A stretch of DNA of 39,105 bases, taken from contig JACRIL010000125.1 in assembly GCA_016235825.1 (NCBI GenBank), positions 1 through 39,105 on the forward strand, given 5' to 3'. The position numbers were made by a program, and so were the translations under genes. This document shows positions 1-7,563 of this stretch, one piece after another (position 1 is the first letter of the stretch; every line of letters begins with the position of its first letter). The DNA comes from Planctomycetota bacterium (GTDB lineage: Bacteria; Planctomycetota; Phycisphaerae; SM23-33). The notes beneath the pieces were generated by a model. The model searched no databases, was not told the DNA's origin, and saw only the letters and a list, made by a program, of their open reading frames with translations.

Positions 1-2
1 CG

Positions 3-128
3 CACAGTTGGCTGTTCTTCTGCCGCAGGCTGCGGGTGCGTTATGAAAAACGGGACGATATTCATCAAGCATTCCTCATCATCGGCTGCATTCTGATCTG
101 CTGGTGCAAGATTCAGAGGTTTTGTTAG
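3..128 (+). pseudogene. C-terminal end of an IS5-like transposase (cut by window edge)
   Basis: An open frame enters from the left edge and stops at TAG 126-128. It reads HSWLFFCRRLRVRYEKRDDI and then about twenty hydrophobic, Cys/Trp-rich residues. The pattern HSWLxxxRRLxVRxEK followed by a hydrophobic helix is typical of the C-terminus of IS5/IS4-group DDE transposases; in intact relatives the Glu of YEK is usually taken as the last acidic residue of the DDE triad. Only 41 codons are visible, so it cannot be told whether the element is intact outside the window. The stop lies 6 bases from the stop of the convergent hydrolase gene, so the element end must lie about here, just downstream of that gene. 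Family assignment rests on the motif alone. Confidence 0.6.
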
Positions 129-134
129 AGTGCC

Positions 135-1304
135 TTAGAGTCCTTTGGGTAAAACCATCGGTTGAAAAATTGCCGGCCTTATCGCCGGGACGGTGGATGC
201 GGGCGGGGGGTTATCCGATTCACCAATCCGCGTTGCCGGGGTTGGCGTGGCGGTGGATGTGGCTGGGGGTTTAACAGGTTCGGAAATATTTGTATCTGGA
301 ACTGGTTCATTACGTTGGGTCGCCGGAGGTTTTGGGGGTTCCGTAATCCATGTGGCCTGCCGCGTGGTGGGGCCGTTGCCGTTGAGTTCGGGGATTCTGC
401 CGGAGATGACATCATCGATCTTTGCGGCGATATAGTCTTCGATGAGCAGGCCCTTCTGGAGCATGTCCTGGAGGAATGGGATGGCGGGCATGTCGAGCTT
501 TTTGGGTCCGGAGGCGGCCTGATATACCAACTGGACGTGCTGCGATGGGATGCTGAATGCGTCAAGCACGCCGAACATGACGAGCATGGGGCATGTGAGT
601 CTTGCGGCGGCGTTGACGGCCGACGCGGCGGCCGGGTCGAATTCGGCGGTCGAGGCGGCTTCGGCCATCACGCCGTAAAAATCCTGGTCGGGCGCCAGCG
701 GCATGGCCAGCCGGACCAGACTGCGGAAATCCATCGCGGGCGTATCGACGATGACGCCCCTGCACCTTTTATCCTCCGCGGCCAGTTCTATCGCCGCCAT
801 CGCGCTGACCATGCTGCCGAAGACGTACACGTTTGGGTTCAGCCCGCACTGTGCGATGCATTCGTCCAGCACAGCCGACAGGTCGGCCCGCTCCCTGACG
901 CCGTAGGTGAAATATTTTCCCGTGCTCCGTCCGTGCGCCCGCAGGTCGGGCAGGATGACGTCGTATCCCATTTTGGCCAACCGCTCGCCGACGCCCAGGA
1001 ACGGGAAGTCCGCCTTGCTGCCCTTGAACGAGTGCAGGACCAGAACGGTCGCGCGGGCGGGTCCGGCCTGCTCTTTTGCCCTGATGACCCAGACATCCAG
1101 CGTAACGCCGCCGGAGTTCACCTGCCTGTGGGCCGAGATTCTGCCCTGCTTTATCAGCTCCTGCGGCTCGGGCAGAAAGAAATACGCCTGCGTGCTGCGG
1201 ACCCTGTCGACCTGGACAAGCTGCGCGGCATGATCGGTCTGCGAACAGCCGGCAGCCAGCGCGGCCGCCGCCGCAACCGTCAACAACCATTTTGTCCGTT
1301 TCAT
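135..1304 (-). CDS. Alpha/beta-hydrolase-fold lipoprotein lacking the nucleophile (paralog 1 of 3)
   Basis: A 389-residue predicted lipoprotein with a basic N-terminus, hydrophobic stretch and lipobox LAAGC (Cys20). The alpha/beta-hydrolase core covers about residues 65-300 and keeps the family landmarks VLHSF (89-93), DLRAHGRSTGK (120-130) and a strand-7 Asp (Asp248 in GVLDAF). At the nucleophile elbow it reads YVFGSMVSA (160-168), where the two neighbouring paralogs have GTSMG and GLSVG, so no GxSxG is present and Met165 aligns with the catalytic Ser. The C-terminal region that supplies the His in paralog 2 has none here. Residues 304-380 form a Pro/Thr-rich tail with repeated EPxKPPAT-like units. 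The start ATG has GGAG 8 bases upstream. It follows paralog 2 by 36 bases and is probably in the same transcript. It is probably non-catalytic, perhaps a binding or scaffold protein; that role is inference. Confidence 0.85.
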   Translation of the reverse strand: MKRTKWLLTVAAAAALAAGCSQTDHAAQLVQVDRVRSTQAYFFLPEPQELIKQGRISAHRQVNSGGVTLDVWVIRAKEQAGPARATVLVLHSFKGSKADFPFLGVGERLAKMGYDVILPDLRAHGRSTGKYFTYGVRERADLSAVLDECIAQCGLNPNVYVFGSMVSAMAAIELAAEDKRCRGVIVDTPAMDFRSLVRLAMPLAPDQDFYGVMAEAASTAEFDPAAASAVNAAARLTCPMLVMFGVLDAFSIPSQHVQLVYQAASGPKKLDMPAIPFLQDMLQKGLLIEDYIAAKIDDVISGRIPELNGNGPTTRQATWITEPPKPPATQRNEPVPDTNISEPVKPPATSTATPTPATRIGESDNPPPASTVPAIRPAIFQPMVLPKGL

Positions 1305-1340
1305 ATAGTTTCTCCATTCCCATCCGTCTGCGGCCGCATT

Positions 1341-2267
1341 TTACAATCCTTTGGCGATCATTTCATCCATCTGTTTTGCGAGCCACGGCTCGCGGCCCCA
1401 CGGCGTAGATGCGTGATCGGCGAAGGGAATCTCGATGAGTTTCTTTGGTCCGGCGGCGGCCTGGCAGATTTCGCGGCTGTGGCGGATCGGCACGACGGTG
1501 TCGGCCGTGCCGTGCACCAGCAGCAGCGGCTTGCCCAGACGGGCCGCGGCGATAATGGCCGATGCGTCGGCCGGCTCGAACCCGGCGATCTGGCCGGCAC
1601 GCGCGACCACCTCGTCGAGCTGCTTTTGCGGCATCCACTGCCAGAGCTGCCGGGCCACGCCCTGTATGTCCCTGGGCGGCTCGACCGCGCAGACGGCCTT
1701 GCACCTCTCGTCGTCCGCGGCGTACATGATCGCGATAGACGCACCCATGCTCGTGCCGTAGGCGTAAAACGGCGTCCGGATCGCTCCCTCGGCCAGCAGG
1801 CGGTCCATGACGGCCTTCACGTCCTTCCGCTCAATCGCGCCCCAGCCGATATATTTTCCGCTGCTCCTGCCGTGCGCCCGGAAATCGACCAGCACGACCT
1901 GGTAGCCCAGGCCGGAAAGCTGCCTTGCGACGGGAAGGTATCGGGCCTTGCTGTCCAGCCAGCCGTGCAGCACCACGACGGCGCCCTTCGCCCCGGCCGG
2001 CGCCGTCTGCGATTGTCCGGCCTCGTCCGGCCCGACCGGGTTTACCAGCCAGACGTTCAGATTCACGCCGTCCCCGACGGCGATGTTGCGGAAACCGCTT
2101 ATCGTCCCCTTGCGAACCATTTCCTCGTCTGACGGGAACGCCATTAAATGCAATCTTCCCATAGCGGCGTCGGGGGCGACAAGCTGGTTGGCGAAGTAAT
2201 CGTTCCCGCAGCCGGCGGCGAGGGCCGGCAGAAGGATCAGAAAACCTATCCTTATTCTCATTTGCAT
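1341..2267 (-). CDS. Alpha/beta-hydrolase lipoprotein with intact catalytic triad (paralog 2 of 3)
   Basis: A 308-residue lipoprotein with signal segment MRIRIGFLILLPALAAGC and lipid-attachment Cys20. All three triad residues are visible: Ser173 in YGTSMG, Asp256 in HGTADTVVP and His285 in FADHAST. The lid region and VDFRAHGRSSGKY motif match esterase/acylaminopeptidase-like serine hydrolases (COG1073-like). The substrate cannot be predicted. The frame is open a further 39 codons upstream to 2384, but that extension reads through repeat-like DNA and would bury the signal peptide, so ATG 2267 (or ATG 2261) was chosen; neither has a strong Shine-Dalgarno. It is the only one of the three tandem paralogs with a complete triad. 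A dispersed repeat oriented the same way ends about 130 bases upstream. Confidence 0.87.
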   Translation of the reverse strand: MQMRIRIGFLILLPALAAGCGNDYFANQLVAPDAAMGRLHLMAFPSDEEMVRKGTISGFRNIAVGDGVNLNVWLVNPVGPDEAGQSQTAPAGAKGAVVVLHGWLDSKARYLPVARQLSGLGYQVVLVDFRAHGRSSGKYIGWGAIERKDVKAVMDRLLAEGAIRTPFYAYGTSMGASIAIMYAADDERCKAVCAVEPPRDIQGVARQLWQWMPQKQLDEVVARAGQIAGFEPADASAIIAAARLGKPLLLVHGTADTVVPIRHSREICQAAAGPKKLIEIPFADHASTPWGREPWLAKQMDEMIAKGL

Positions 2268-2339
2268 TTTCAGGTTCTCATCCCAAAACGTGGTTGGGTA
2301 CTGCTCAGATGCTGAGCCGGACGAGTCCATCTTGTAATC

Positions 2340-2385
2340 CCGGCAGGGCGTCTGACAGTAGCCCCTTCGCGGAGCCAGTCGCAAG
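2340..2385 (-). repeat. Decayed fragment of the dispersed repeat
   Basis: Read on the minus strand, this stretch (GCGAAGGGGCTACTGTCAGA and onward) resembles the right part of the longer repeat copies at 2400-2655, 2718-3005 and 11205-11445, which contain CCCGGGGCTACTATCTGCC followed by CCCTGCGGG. It sits just outside copy A in the same orientation and looks like a degenerate partial copy. Found by eye; the exact ends are uncertain. Confidence 0.35.
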
Positions 2386-2399
2386 GTGAGATAATAGTT

Positions 2400-2655
2400 C
2401 TGCCAGTGCAGGAGTACCTTGTGGATTCATCGCCTCCAATTTCAAGGCCCGCAGGGCCGGCAGATAGTAGCCCCGGGTGCAGCAAGTCCGCCGCCAGGCG
2501 GACGAAGCGGAACCCGGGGTTTAGCGTCATTCGACATGTTCCAAAATCCTGCTCGCGCCACGGCAGATGAAACTGGATATTGGAACAACCCGGCCGACGA
2601 TTCTCAGCGAGGCATTTATTTTTCCTGGGGAAAAGCGATGCCCATCCGAGCATTT
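2400..2655 (-). repeat. Dispersed intergenic repeat, copy A (minus orientation)
   Basis: Its reverse complement aligns over about 250 bases with copy B (2718-3005) and copy C (11205-11445). Shared landmarks in order are CGGATGGG, ATAAATG, TCTGCCGTGGCG, CCCCGGGTTCCGCTTCGTCC, a complementary arm ending ACCCGGGGCTAC, and CTGCCGGCCCTGCGGGCC. The CCCCGGGTTCCGC and CCCGGGGCTAC parts can pair as a hairpin arm. With copy B it forms a large imperfect inverted repeat centred near 2690. No credible coding sequence, so this is probably a non-autonomous or REP-like element; its function is unknown. Confidence 0.7.
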
Positions 2656-2717
2656 TTACCACGACTGGTTTATCTGACGGAGCTTCCAGCTTCGCCAAAG
2701 CTATGCCGGACGATTCA
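2656..2717. other. Centre of the inverted repeat pair (no gene)
   Basis: About 60 bases between the inner ends of copies A and B. The sequence is not obviously palindromic itself, and no start codon with a ribosome binding site was seen. Together with the flanking repeats it makes the whole 2268-3173 stretch gene-free. Confidence 0.4.
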
Positions 2718-3005
2718 GCAAAACCGGATGGGGGTGTTTTTTTCCCCCACGACGGATAAATGTTTCGCCGTAGACCATTGGCTGGGACGGATGAGGAATT
2801 TTGCAGAGTCTGCCGGTGGCGGGATCGGAAATTCGAAACTTCATTGAATGGGCCGGTTTTCCCCGGGTTCCGCTTCGTCCGCCTGGTGGCGGACTCCGCT
2901 TTACCCGGGGCTACTATCTGCCGGCCCTGCGGGCCTCTAATTTGGTGGCGATAAATCCGCAAGTTATCCTTGTCCTTCTGAAAACTCATGCAATGAAGCA
3001 AAACT
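2718..3005 (+). repeat. Dispersed intergenic repeat, copy B (plus orientation)
   Basis: Homologous to copy A in inverted orientation and to copy C in direct orientation. It starts at CCGGATGGGGGTG and runs through TCTGCCGGTGGCGGGATCGG, CCCCGGGTTCCGCTTCGTCC, ACCCGGGGCTACTATCTGCC and a tail matching copy C (GTCCTTCTGAAAA). It points towards the 3' end of hydrolase paralog 3. The remaining 3006-3173 is unique-looking sequence in which no gene can be supported. Confidence 0.7.
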
Positions 3006-3173
3006 GATACCGGTACTGGTCGGTGAAACCGGAACTGTCCGACGAATCCTCTTGTAACCAATTCATTGCCGGTTCCTGTCGGCGGCTGTAACGCGACAAA
3101 CGCAAAGTTGTTCTTCCGCCCGGCCGCCATCTCATTCACCACGTTTTGGCGAGGAGTACCCATTTTCACTTTT

Positions 3174-4208
3174 CTACTCGATGAAATTTCCGGCCGGTTT
3201 ATCGGCGGGCTTTTCGGCCGGTCTGGTAGCCGGGCCGGCGGAAGGTTTGATTTTGCCCGCCTTCTGGGCCATGCGGGCGAACTGCTGCGCCAGCCATTTC
3301 TCATTCTCCGTGTCGAGCATGTTGCGCCCGGCGAACTTCGCCTCGATGAGTTCTTTTGGCCCCTTTGCCGCGGCGAGAATCTCTTTGGACGATTCCATCG
3401 GCATGAACGTGTCCGCCGTGCCGTGCACGATATACAACGGACAGACGAGCTTGCCGGCCGCTTTTATAGCCGAGGCCTGGGCCGGATCGAACGACGCCAT
3501 CATCCCCGCCTTTGCCACCACCGCCTGCACCTGCTCGTCCGTAAGATACGGGAACATCCGTTTTGCGGCGTAATGCACGTCCTTGGGCGGGGCCACTGCC
3601 AGCACGCCCCTGCATCGCGGATCGGCCGCCGCATACTGTATCGCCATAAGCCCGCCGACAGACAGGCCCATCGCGAAGACCGGCGGTTCGATCTCCCCGC
3701 CGTTCATCATGGTGTCGACAATGAGCTTGACGTCCAGACTCTCCTTGATGCCCCAGGTTACATACTCGCCGCCGCTGCGCCCGTGCATCCTGATATCGAT
3801 CAGCAGCACCGAACAACCCAGGCCGGCGATCTCGTGAGCCAGGTCCAGGCAGGACGCCTTGCTGTCGCCCAGGTCGTGAAGCAGAACGACGCATCCCGTT
3901 ATTTCTTCAGCGGTGAAGGTCACGTCAATTTCGACCCCGGCGGTCGGCCTGCCCTTTACCAGCCAGACGTCGATCACGGTATCTTCATCAACCGCGATCC
4001 GGCGAAAATCCTGTATCTGGTTCTCGCGGAACAATTCCTTCTCGGTTCCGGCCAGCCGCATCTTCATCTTTCCGCGCGCGGTGCCCGGCTGGACCAGTTC
4101 CTTGGCGTAATAATCCTGGCCGCAGCCGGCAAGGAAGGCAGCAGCCATGCACGCGGCCGCAACCAGCGATGCTCTCAACCCGTTTTTTCCGGCAATCCCG
4201 CTCATCAT
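3174..4208 (-). CDS. Alpha/beta-hydrolase lipoprotein, catalytic His replaced (paralog 3 of 3)
   Basis: A 344-residue lipoprotein with lipobox LAGC at Cys29. It shares the fold and landmark order of the two downstream paralogs: VLLHDLGDSKAS (108-119), IDIRMHGRSGGEY (137-149), nucleophile elbow AMGLSVGG (Ser183) and HGTADTFMP (Asp266). Where paralog 2 has FADHAST, this protein has FAGRNML, so Arg295 (codon CGC, one base from a His codon) stands in place of the catalytic His. The C-terminal tail (320-344) is Pro/Lys/Ala-rich. Two adjacent ATG codons are possible starts, with AAAGG 6-9 bases upstream. It begins 19 bases after the mutL stop and is probably co-transcribed with it. It may be inactive or use another base; that cannot be decided from the sequence. 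Confidence 0.85.
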   Translation of the reverse strand: MMSGIAGKNGLRASLVAAACMAAAFLAGCGQDYYAKELVQPGTARGKMKMRLAGTEKELFRENQIQDFRRIAVDEDTVIDVWLVKGRPTAGVEIDVTFTAEEITGCVVLLHDLGDSKASCLDLAHEIAGLGCSVLLIDIRMHGRSGGEYVTWGIKESLDVKLIVDTMMNGGEIEPPVFAMGLSVGGLMAIQYAAADPRCRGVLAVAPPKDVHYAAKRMFPYLTDEQVQAVVAKAGMMASFDPAQASAIKAAGKLVCPLYIVHGTADTFMPMESSKEILAAAKGPKELIEAKFAGRNMLDTENEKWLAQQFARMAQKAGKIKPSAGPATRPAEKPADKPAGNFIE

Positions 4209-4227
4209 TCAGGCCTTTCTCCGACAG

Positions 4228-6189
4228 CTACGTCCTTTTAAAAAGTTTGGCAAGCTCCTTGAGCGACAGTTTGACCGTGGTGGGTCTTCCGTGGGGGCAG
4301 GCCGATGATTTTTCCGTGTCATCGCGGGCCGCAAGCAGCTCGGTTATCTCCGACTGTTCGAGCCTCTGGCCGGCCTTTATCGCCGCCTTGCACGCCAGAA
4401 CCTCAAGCACGTCCTCGATCAGCCGTTCCTGCCCTGCGTTTTCATCCTCGGCCAGCATGTCGAGAACCTGCATGAGAAAATCAACGGGCTGGGCGCCCCT
4501 TTCCGTCAGAACCGCCGGAAAACTCTGGACGGCGAAACTGTCCGGCCCGAAGCTCCCGACCTCGATTCCCAGCCGCCCCAGCAGCGCGGCGTGTTCCTTC
4601 AACTGGGCGGCCTCCGATCCGGTTACTTTCAGGACCGGCGGGATAAGCAGCCGCTGGCCTGCCAGCGAACCGTCCGCAAGGCGGCGCTTGAGATCGTTGT
4701 AAAGCATCCGCTCGTGCAGCGCATGCTGATCGACGATAAGCACTCCGTCTTCGCAGGGCGCGACAATATAGCTGTCGTGTATCTGAATGGCCTGCATGGC
4801 CGGACAGGCGGCGGAAGCGGCCGGTCCGATCGGCTGCGGCCTGGCCGCCGCGGTTGGCCATTCGGCAACCTGAACCGCCTGATCCGTGCGCGGGTCGGCG
4901 GCGCTGGCCGCCGGCCGATTCGCCGCAGCGCCTCCGTGCGGGCCAAACGCGGCCATTTCCGGGCGGTTCTGCCACGCCGGACGGGACGGTTCGCCGAATT
5001 GAAGCCCAGGCTGGGGCGGCGGGGCTGATTTGAAAAAATCGGCCAGCGCCTGGCGAAGCGAATCGCGGCGAGTCGCGTCGGCCGCATCCGCCCGCACGGT
5101 CAGATTCCGGTCGGCCTTCCAGCCGGCGATCTCACTGCCCTGCCCGGCAATCTGCGATTGTTCCGTCCTTCCGGCAAGTGCGGCCTCGGGCGTCAGGCTG
5201 GCGCGATTGAGCGTCTCTTTCAGGGCCGCGAGCAACTGGCCGTGCACAAACTGGCTGTCGCGGAACCGCACCTCGACCTTGGCCGGATGAACGTTCACGT
5301 CCACCTCGGCCGGGTCGATTTCGATGAAGATTATCGCCGCCGGCCACAGCGACGGATCGACCAGCCCGCGGTAGGCCTCCTTCAGGGCGTGCGAGAGCAG
5401 GCGGTCGCGGATGCACCGGCCGTTGAGGAAAAAATATTGCCACTTGTTCGACGACCTCGCCCCGGCGGGTCTGCTGACCAGTCCGCTTATCGCGACGGCC
5501 GATTTCCGCGGGCAGATCGAGACCATCTGGCCGGCCATCTCCCTGCCCAGCACCTCGCCGGCCCGCTCCAGCGGCGACTGCCCCGCCGGCATGTCCATGA
5601 TTATCTTGCCGTTGTGCAGCACCCTGAACGCCACCCGCGGATGCGGCAGGGCGAGCCTGGCCGTCTGCTCGGTTGCGTGCCCCAGTTCGGTGGCCGTGCT
5701 CTTGAGGAATTTTCGTCTGGCCGGCGTGTTGTAGAAAAGGTCCATCGCCTGCACCGTGGTCCCGACGTCGCCCGCCCACGGCCGCACCTGGCCCGCCTGC
5801 CCGCCCGACGCCTCGATCTGCCACCCGCCGCCGTCGCCGCCAGCCTGGCGGGTCCGGATCGCCGCGCGGGAGATCGACGCGATCGACGCCAGCGCCTCGC
5901 CACGGAAACCCATCGTGCGAATCGCGAACAGGTCGTCGTCGCCTGCGATCTTGCTTGTGGCGTGCGAAATGAACGCCAGAGCCAGGTCCTCGCGGTCCAT
6001 CCCGCTGCCGTTGTCAGAGACGATAACCGCCTTTTTCCCGCCGTCCTCCAGGTCGATCCGCACGCTGGAGGCCCCGGCGTCCAGCGAATTCTCGACCAGT
6101 TCCTTGACGATGCTGGCCGGACGCTCTATCACCTCGCCGGCCGCGATCTTGTTCACCAGGTGCGTCGGAAGTATCTTGATAAGCGGCAT
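4228..6189 (-). CDS. mutL: DNA mismatch repair protein MutL
   Basis: A 653-residue MutL, the ATPase that links mismatch recognition by MutS to downstream repair. The GHKL ATPase domain is complete: KELVENSLDAG with Glu30 and Asn34, DNGSGM (59-64), SHATSKI (75-81) and GFRGEALASI (94-103). A low-complexity Pro/Ala/Arg linker spans about 335-465. The C-terminal dimerisation domain carries the endonuclease-type motifs DQHALHER (487-494), ACKAAIKAG (599-607) and CPHGRP (631-636). The first normally reads DQHAx2Ex4E; the last Glu is Asn498 here, with Asp499 next to it. The presence of the other motifs argues that this is a nicking-type MutL rather than the E. coli type. No mutS or miaA lies next to it. 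Downstream is hydrolase paralog 3. Confidence 0.96.
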   Translation of the reverse strand: MPLIKILPTHLVNKIAAGEVIERPASIVKELVENSLDAGASSVRIDLEDGGKKAVIVSDNGSGMDREDLALAFISHATSKIAGDDDLFAIRTMGFRGEALASIASISRAAIRTRQAGGDGGGWQIEASGGQAGQVRPWAGDVGTTVQAMDLFYNTPARRKFLKSTATELGHATEQTARLALPHPRVAFRVLHNGKIIMDMPAGQSPLERAGEVLGREMAGQMVSICPRKSAVAISGLVSRPAGARSSNKWQYFFLNGRCIRDRLLSHALKEAYRGLVDPSLWPAAIIFIEIDPAEVDVNVHPAKVEVRFRDSQFVHGQLLAALKETLNRASLTPEAALAGRTEQSQIAGQGSEIAGWKADRNLTVRADAADATRRDSLRQALADFFKSAPPPQPGLQFGEPSRPAWQNRPEMAAFGPHGGAAANRPAASAADPRTDQAVQVAEWPTAAARPQPIGPAASAACPAMQAIQIHDSYIVAPCEDGVLIVDQHALHERMLYNDLKRRLADGSLAGQRLLIPPVLKVTGSEAAQLKEHAALLGRLGIEVGSFGPDSFAVQSFPAVLTERGAQPVDFLMQVLDMLAEDENAGQERLIEDVLEVLACKAAIKAGQRLEQSEITELLAARDDTEKSSACPHGRPTTVKLSLKELAKLFKRT

Positions 6190-6264
6190 CCTGCCTGCTC
6201 TCCGGGGCCTTTTCCATTCAGGCTCGCCTGCGGCAAAACCGGAACTTTCAATGTCGCGTCCGAA

Positions 6265-7485
6265 TCAGCTTTTTTCCGCGTCTATCCGCTTGGACAACTG
6301 CTGCTCGACCGTCGGGAAGGTCGCCGTCCGCGGCCCTTCGTCCAGGTCGCCGAACTCCAGCCGGGGTTTCTCAAGCCGGACGAACTGCATGCCCGTCAGG
6401 TTGGCCACCGCCCAGGCCGCCTTGCGGGCCAGCTCGACGGGGCCGACCTGATAATAGAAGACGTGGATCGGCACTTCGCGCCCCTTGCGGGTTACCAATG
6501 CCAGCAGCGGCACTTCCCTTATCATCATCTGGAAGAACGGCAGACGTCTGTTGGCCACGTAGCGTATCTTCCAGCACTGGACCTGGTCGAAAGGCAGTTC
6601 CACTCTCCGCTCGCCTGCCGACAGCCGGATGCTCCGCAAAACCGTGTTGATCTCCACCCTGAGCCGGTCTTTCTTGCGCCACAACAGCCCGATCACCACC
6701 GCCAGGTCGACCGCGATGATTGTCGTTACCGCAAAAACCATTTCCTCAATCCTGCCGGAAAGCTGCGGATATATCGCCCGGACGAAAAGGCTCAGGATGC
6801 ACGCCAGAACGCATGGAACCGACAGCGAAATGAATATCGCCCGCATTATCCGGGACGACGAGCCTATTACCGCCACGCCCTCGGCCTGCCTCAATACCCC
6901 CCAGCCCGGAATGTGCCATTCGGTCGTCGGCGTGCTGGCCAGAAACTTCCTGAGACGAACCACCTGCCACGGCAACTTGATCAGCGGCATAATCAGGAAA
7001 ATCCCCACGCCCAGCATCGGCGGGACCAGCAGCGACAAAATGTAATAGATCGGAGGAGCCGAGAGTATCAGGGCCGACTTTTTCGGATTTTCCGGGTCGT
7101 AATGCACTGGCACAGTCATCCCATTTGTGAACTGGGCCACGATTTTCATCGCGTCTATGTGGTTGAGCGAGCGGGGGTTCGTGAAAACGCTGGACGATTC
7201 ATATTCGCGCCCGTTGACATTGTACGTATAGACCACTTTCGGATTGAATACGGCGCCCTCGACCGATATCTGGGTGTCCAGATCGGCCGACTTGATGACC
7301 CCGCTTTTCGTGTCCAGGTTCCAACTGTCGGCGAAACTGTTGAGGACGGGCATTAACAAAAGCATGATCGTCAGCACCGTCGCCGACCACCACACGACGA
7401 CGTACAGGACCTGGAGCAAAAGCGGCCTGACGGGCAGGATGACCTGATCCGCAACGTTTTTATCCATCGGTGGCATATGGGGCAT
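6265..7485 (-). CDS. DUF3592-type membrane protein
   Basis: A 406-residue integral membrane protein. Hydrophobic segments lie near residues 22-47, 147-175 and two between about 225 and 275. Between the first two is a DUF3592-like extracytoplasmic domain with VVYTYNVNGREYESS, a conserved PVHYDPENPKKSAL and a beta-strand pattern; this domain is of unknown function. A cytoplasmic C-terminal part (280-406) has a pleckstrin-like pattern of strands and no catalytic motif that I recognise. ATGs at 7485, 7476 and 7467 are all possible starts; none has a strong ribosome site. It lies 75 bases upstream of mutL and 78 bases downstream of the response regulator on the same strand. Confidence 0.8.
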   Translation of the reverse strand: MPHMPPMDKNVADQVILPVRPLLLQVLYVVVWWSATVLTIMLLLMPVLNSFADSWNLDTKSGVIKSADLDTQISVEGAVFNPKVVYTYNVNGREYESSSVFTNPRSLNHIDAMKIVAQFTNGMTVPVHYDPENPKKSALILSAPPIYYILSLLVPPMLGVGIFLIMPLIKLPWQVVRLRKFLASTPTTEWHIPGWGVLRQAEGVAVIGSSSRIMRAIFISLSVPCVLACILSLFVRAIYPQLSGRIEEMVFAVTTIIAVDLAVVIGLLWRKKDRLRVEINTVLRSIRLSAGERRVELPFDQVQCWKIRYVANRRLPFFQMMIREVPLLALVTRKGREVPIHVFYYQVGPVELARKAAWAVANLTGMQFVRLEKPRLEFGDLDEGPRTATFPTVEQQLSKRIDAEKS

Positions 7486-7563
7486 TGTACCGTGTCATTT
7501 CCGGATTTCAAACAACACTTGGCGGCTTTCGTGGGCCGCTTTCGGCCTTTCCGCCCGGCCTTT

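Noticed and set aside
162-2132. Long plus-strand open frame of 656 codons
   Set aside because: It is antisense to two convincing lipoprotein hydrolases and translates to Gly/Arg/His-rich sequence without domains; a GC-rich mirror frame.
2270-3304. Minus-strand open frame of 344 codons
   Set aside because: It runs through both arms of the inverted repeat and into the 3' end of hydrolase 3. Similar peptide strings appear at copy C only because the DNA repeats are related.
5158-7356. Long plus-strand open frame of 732 codons
   Set aside because: Antisense to mutL and the DUF3592 gene, with Arg/Pro/Gln/His-rich composition and no recognisable motif.
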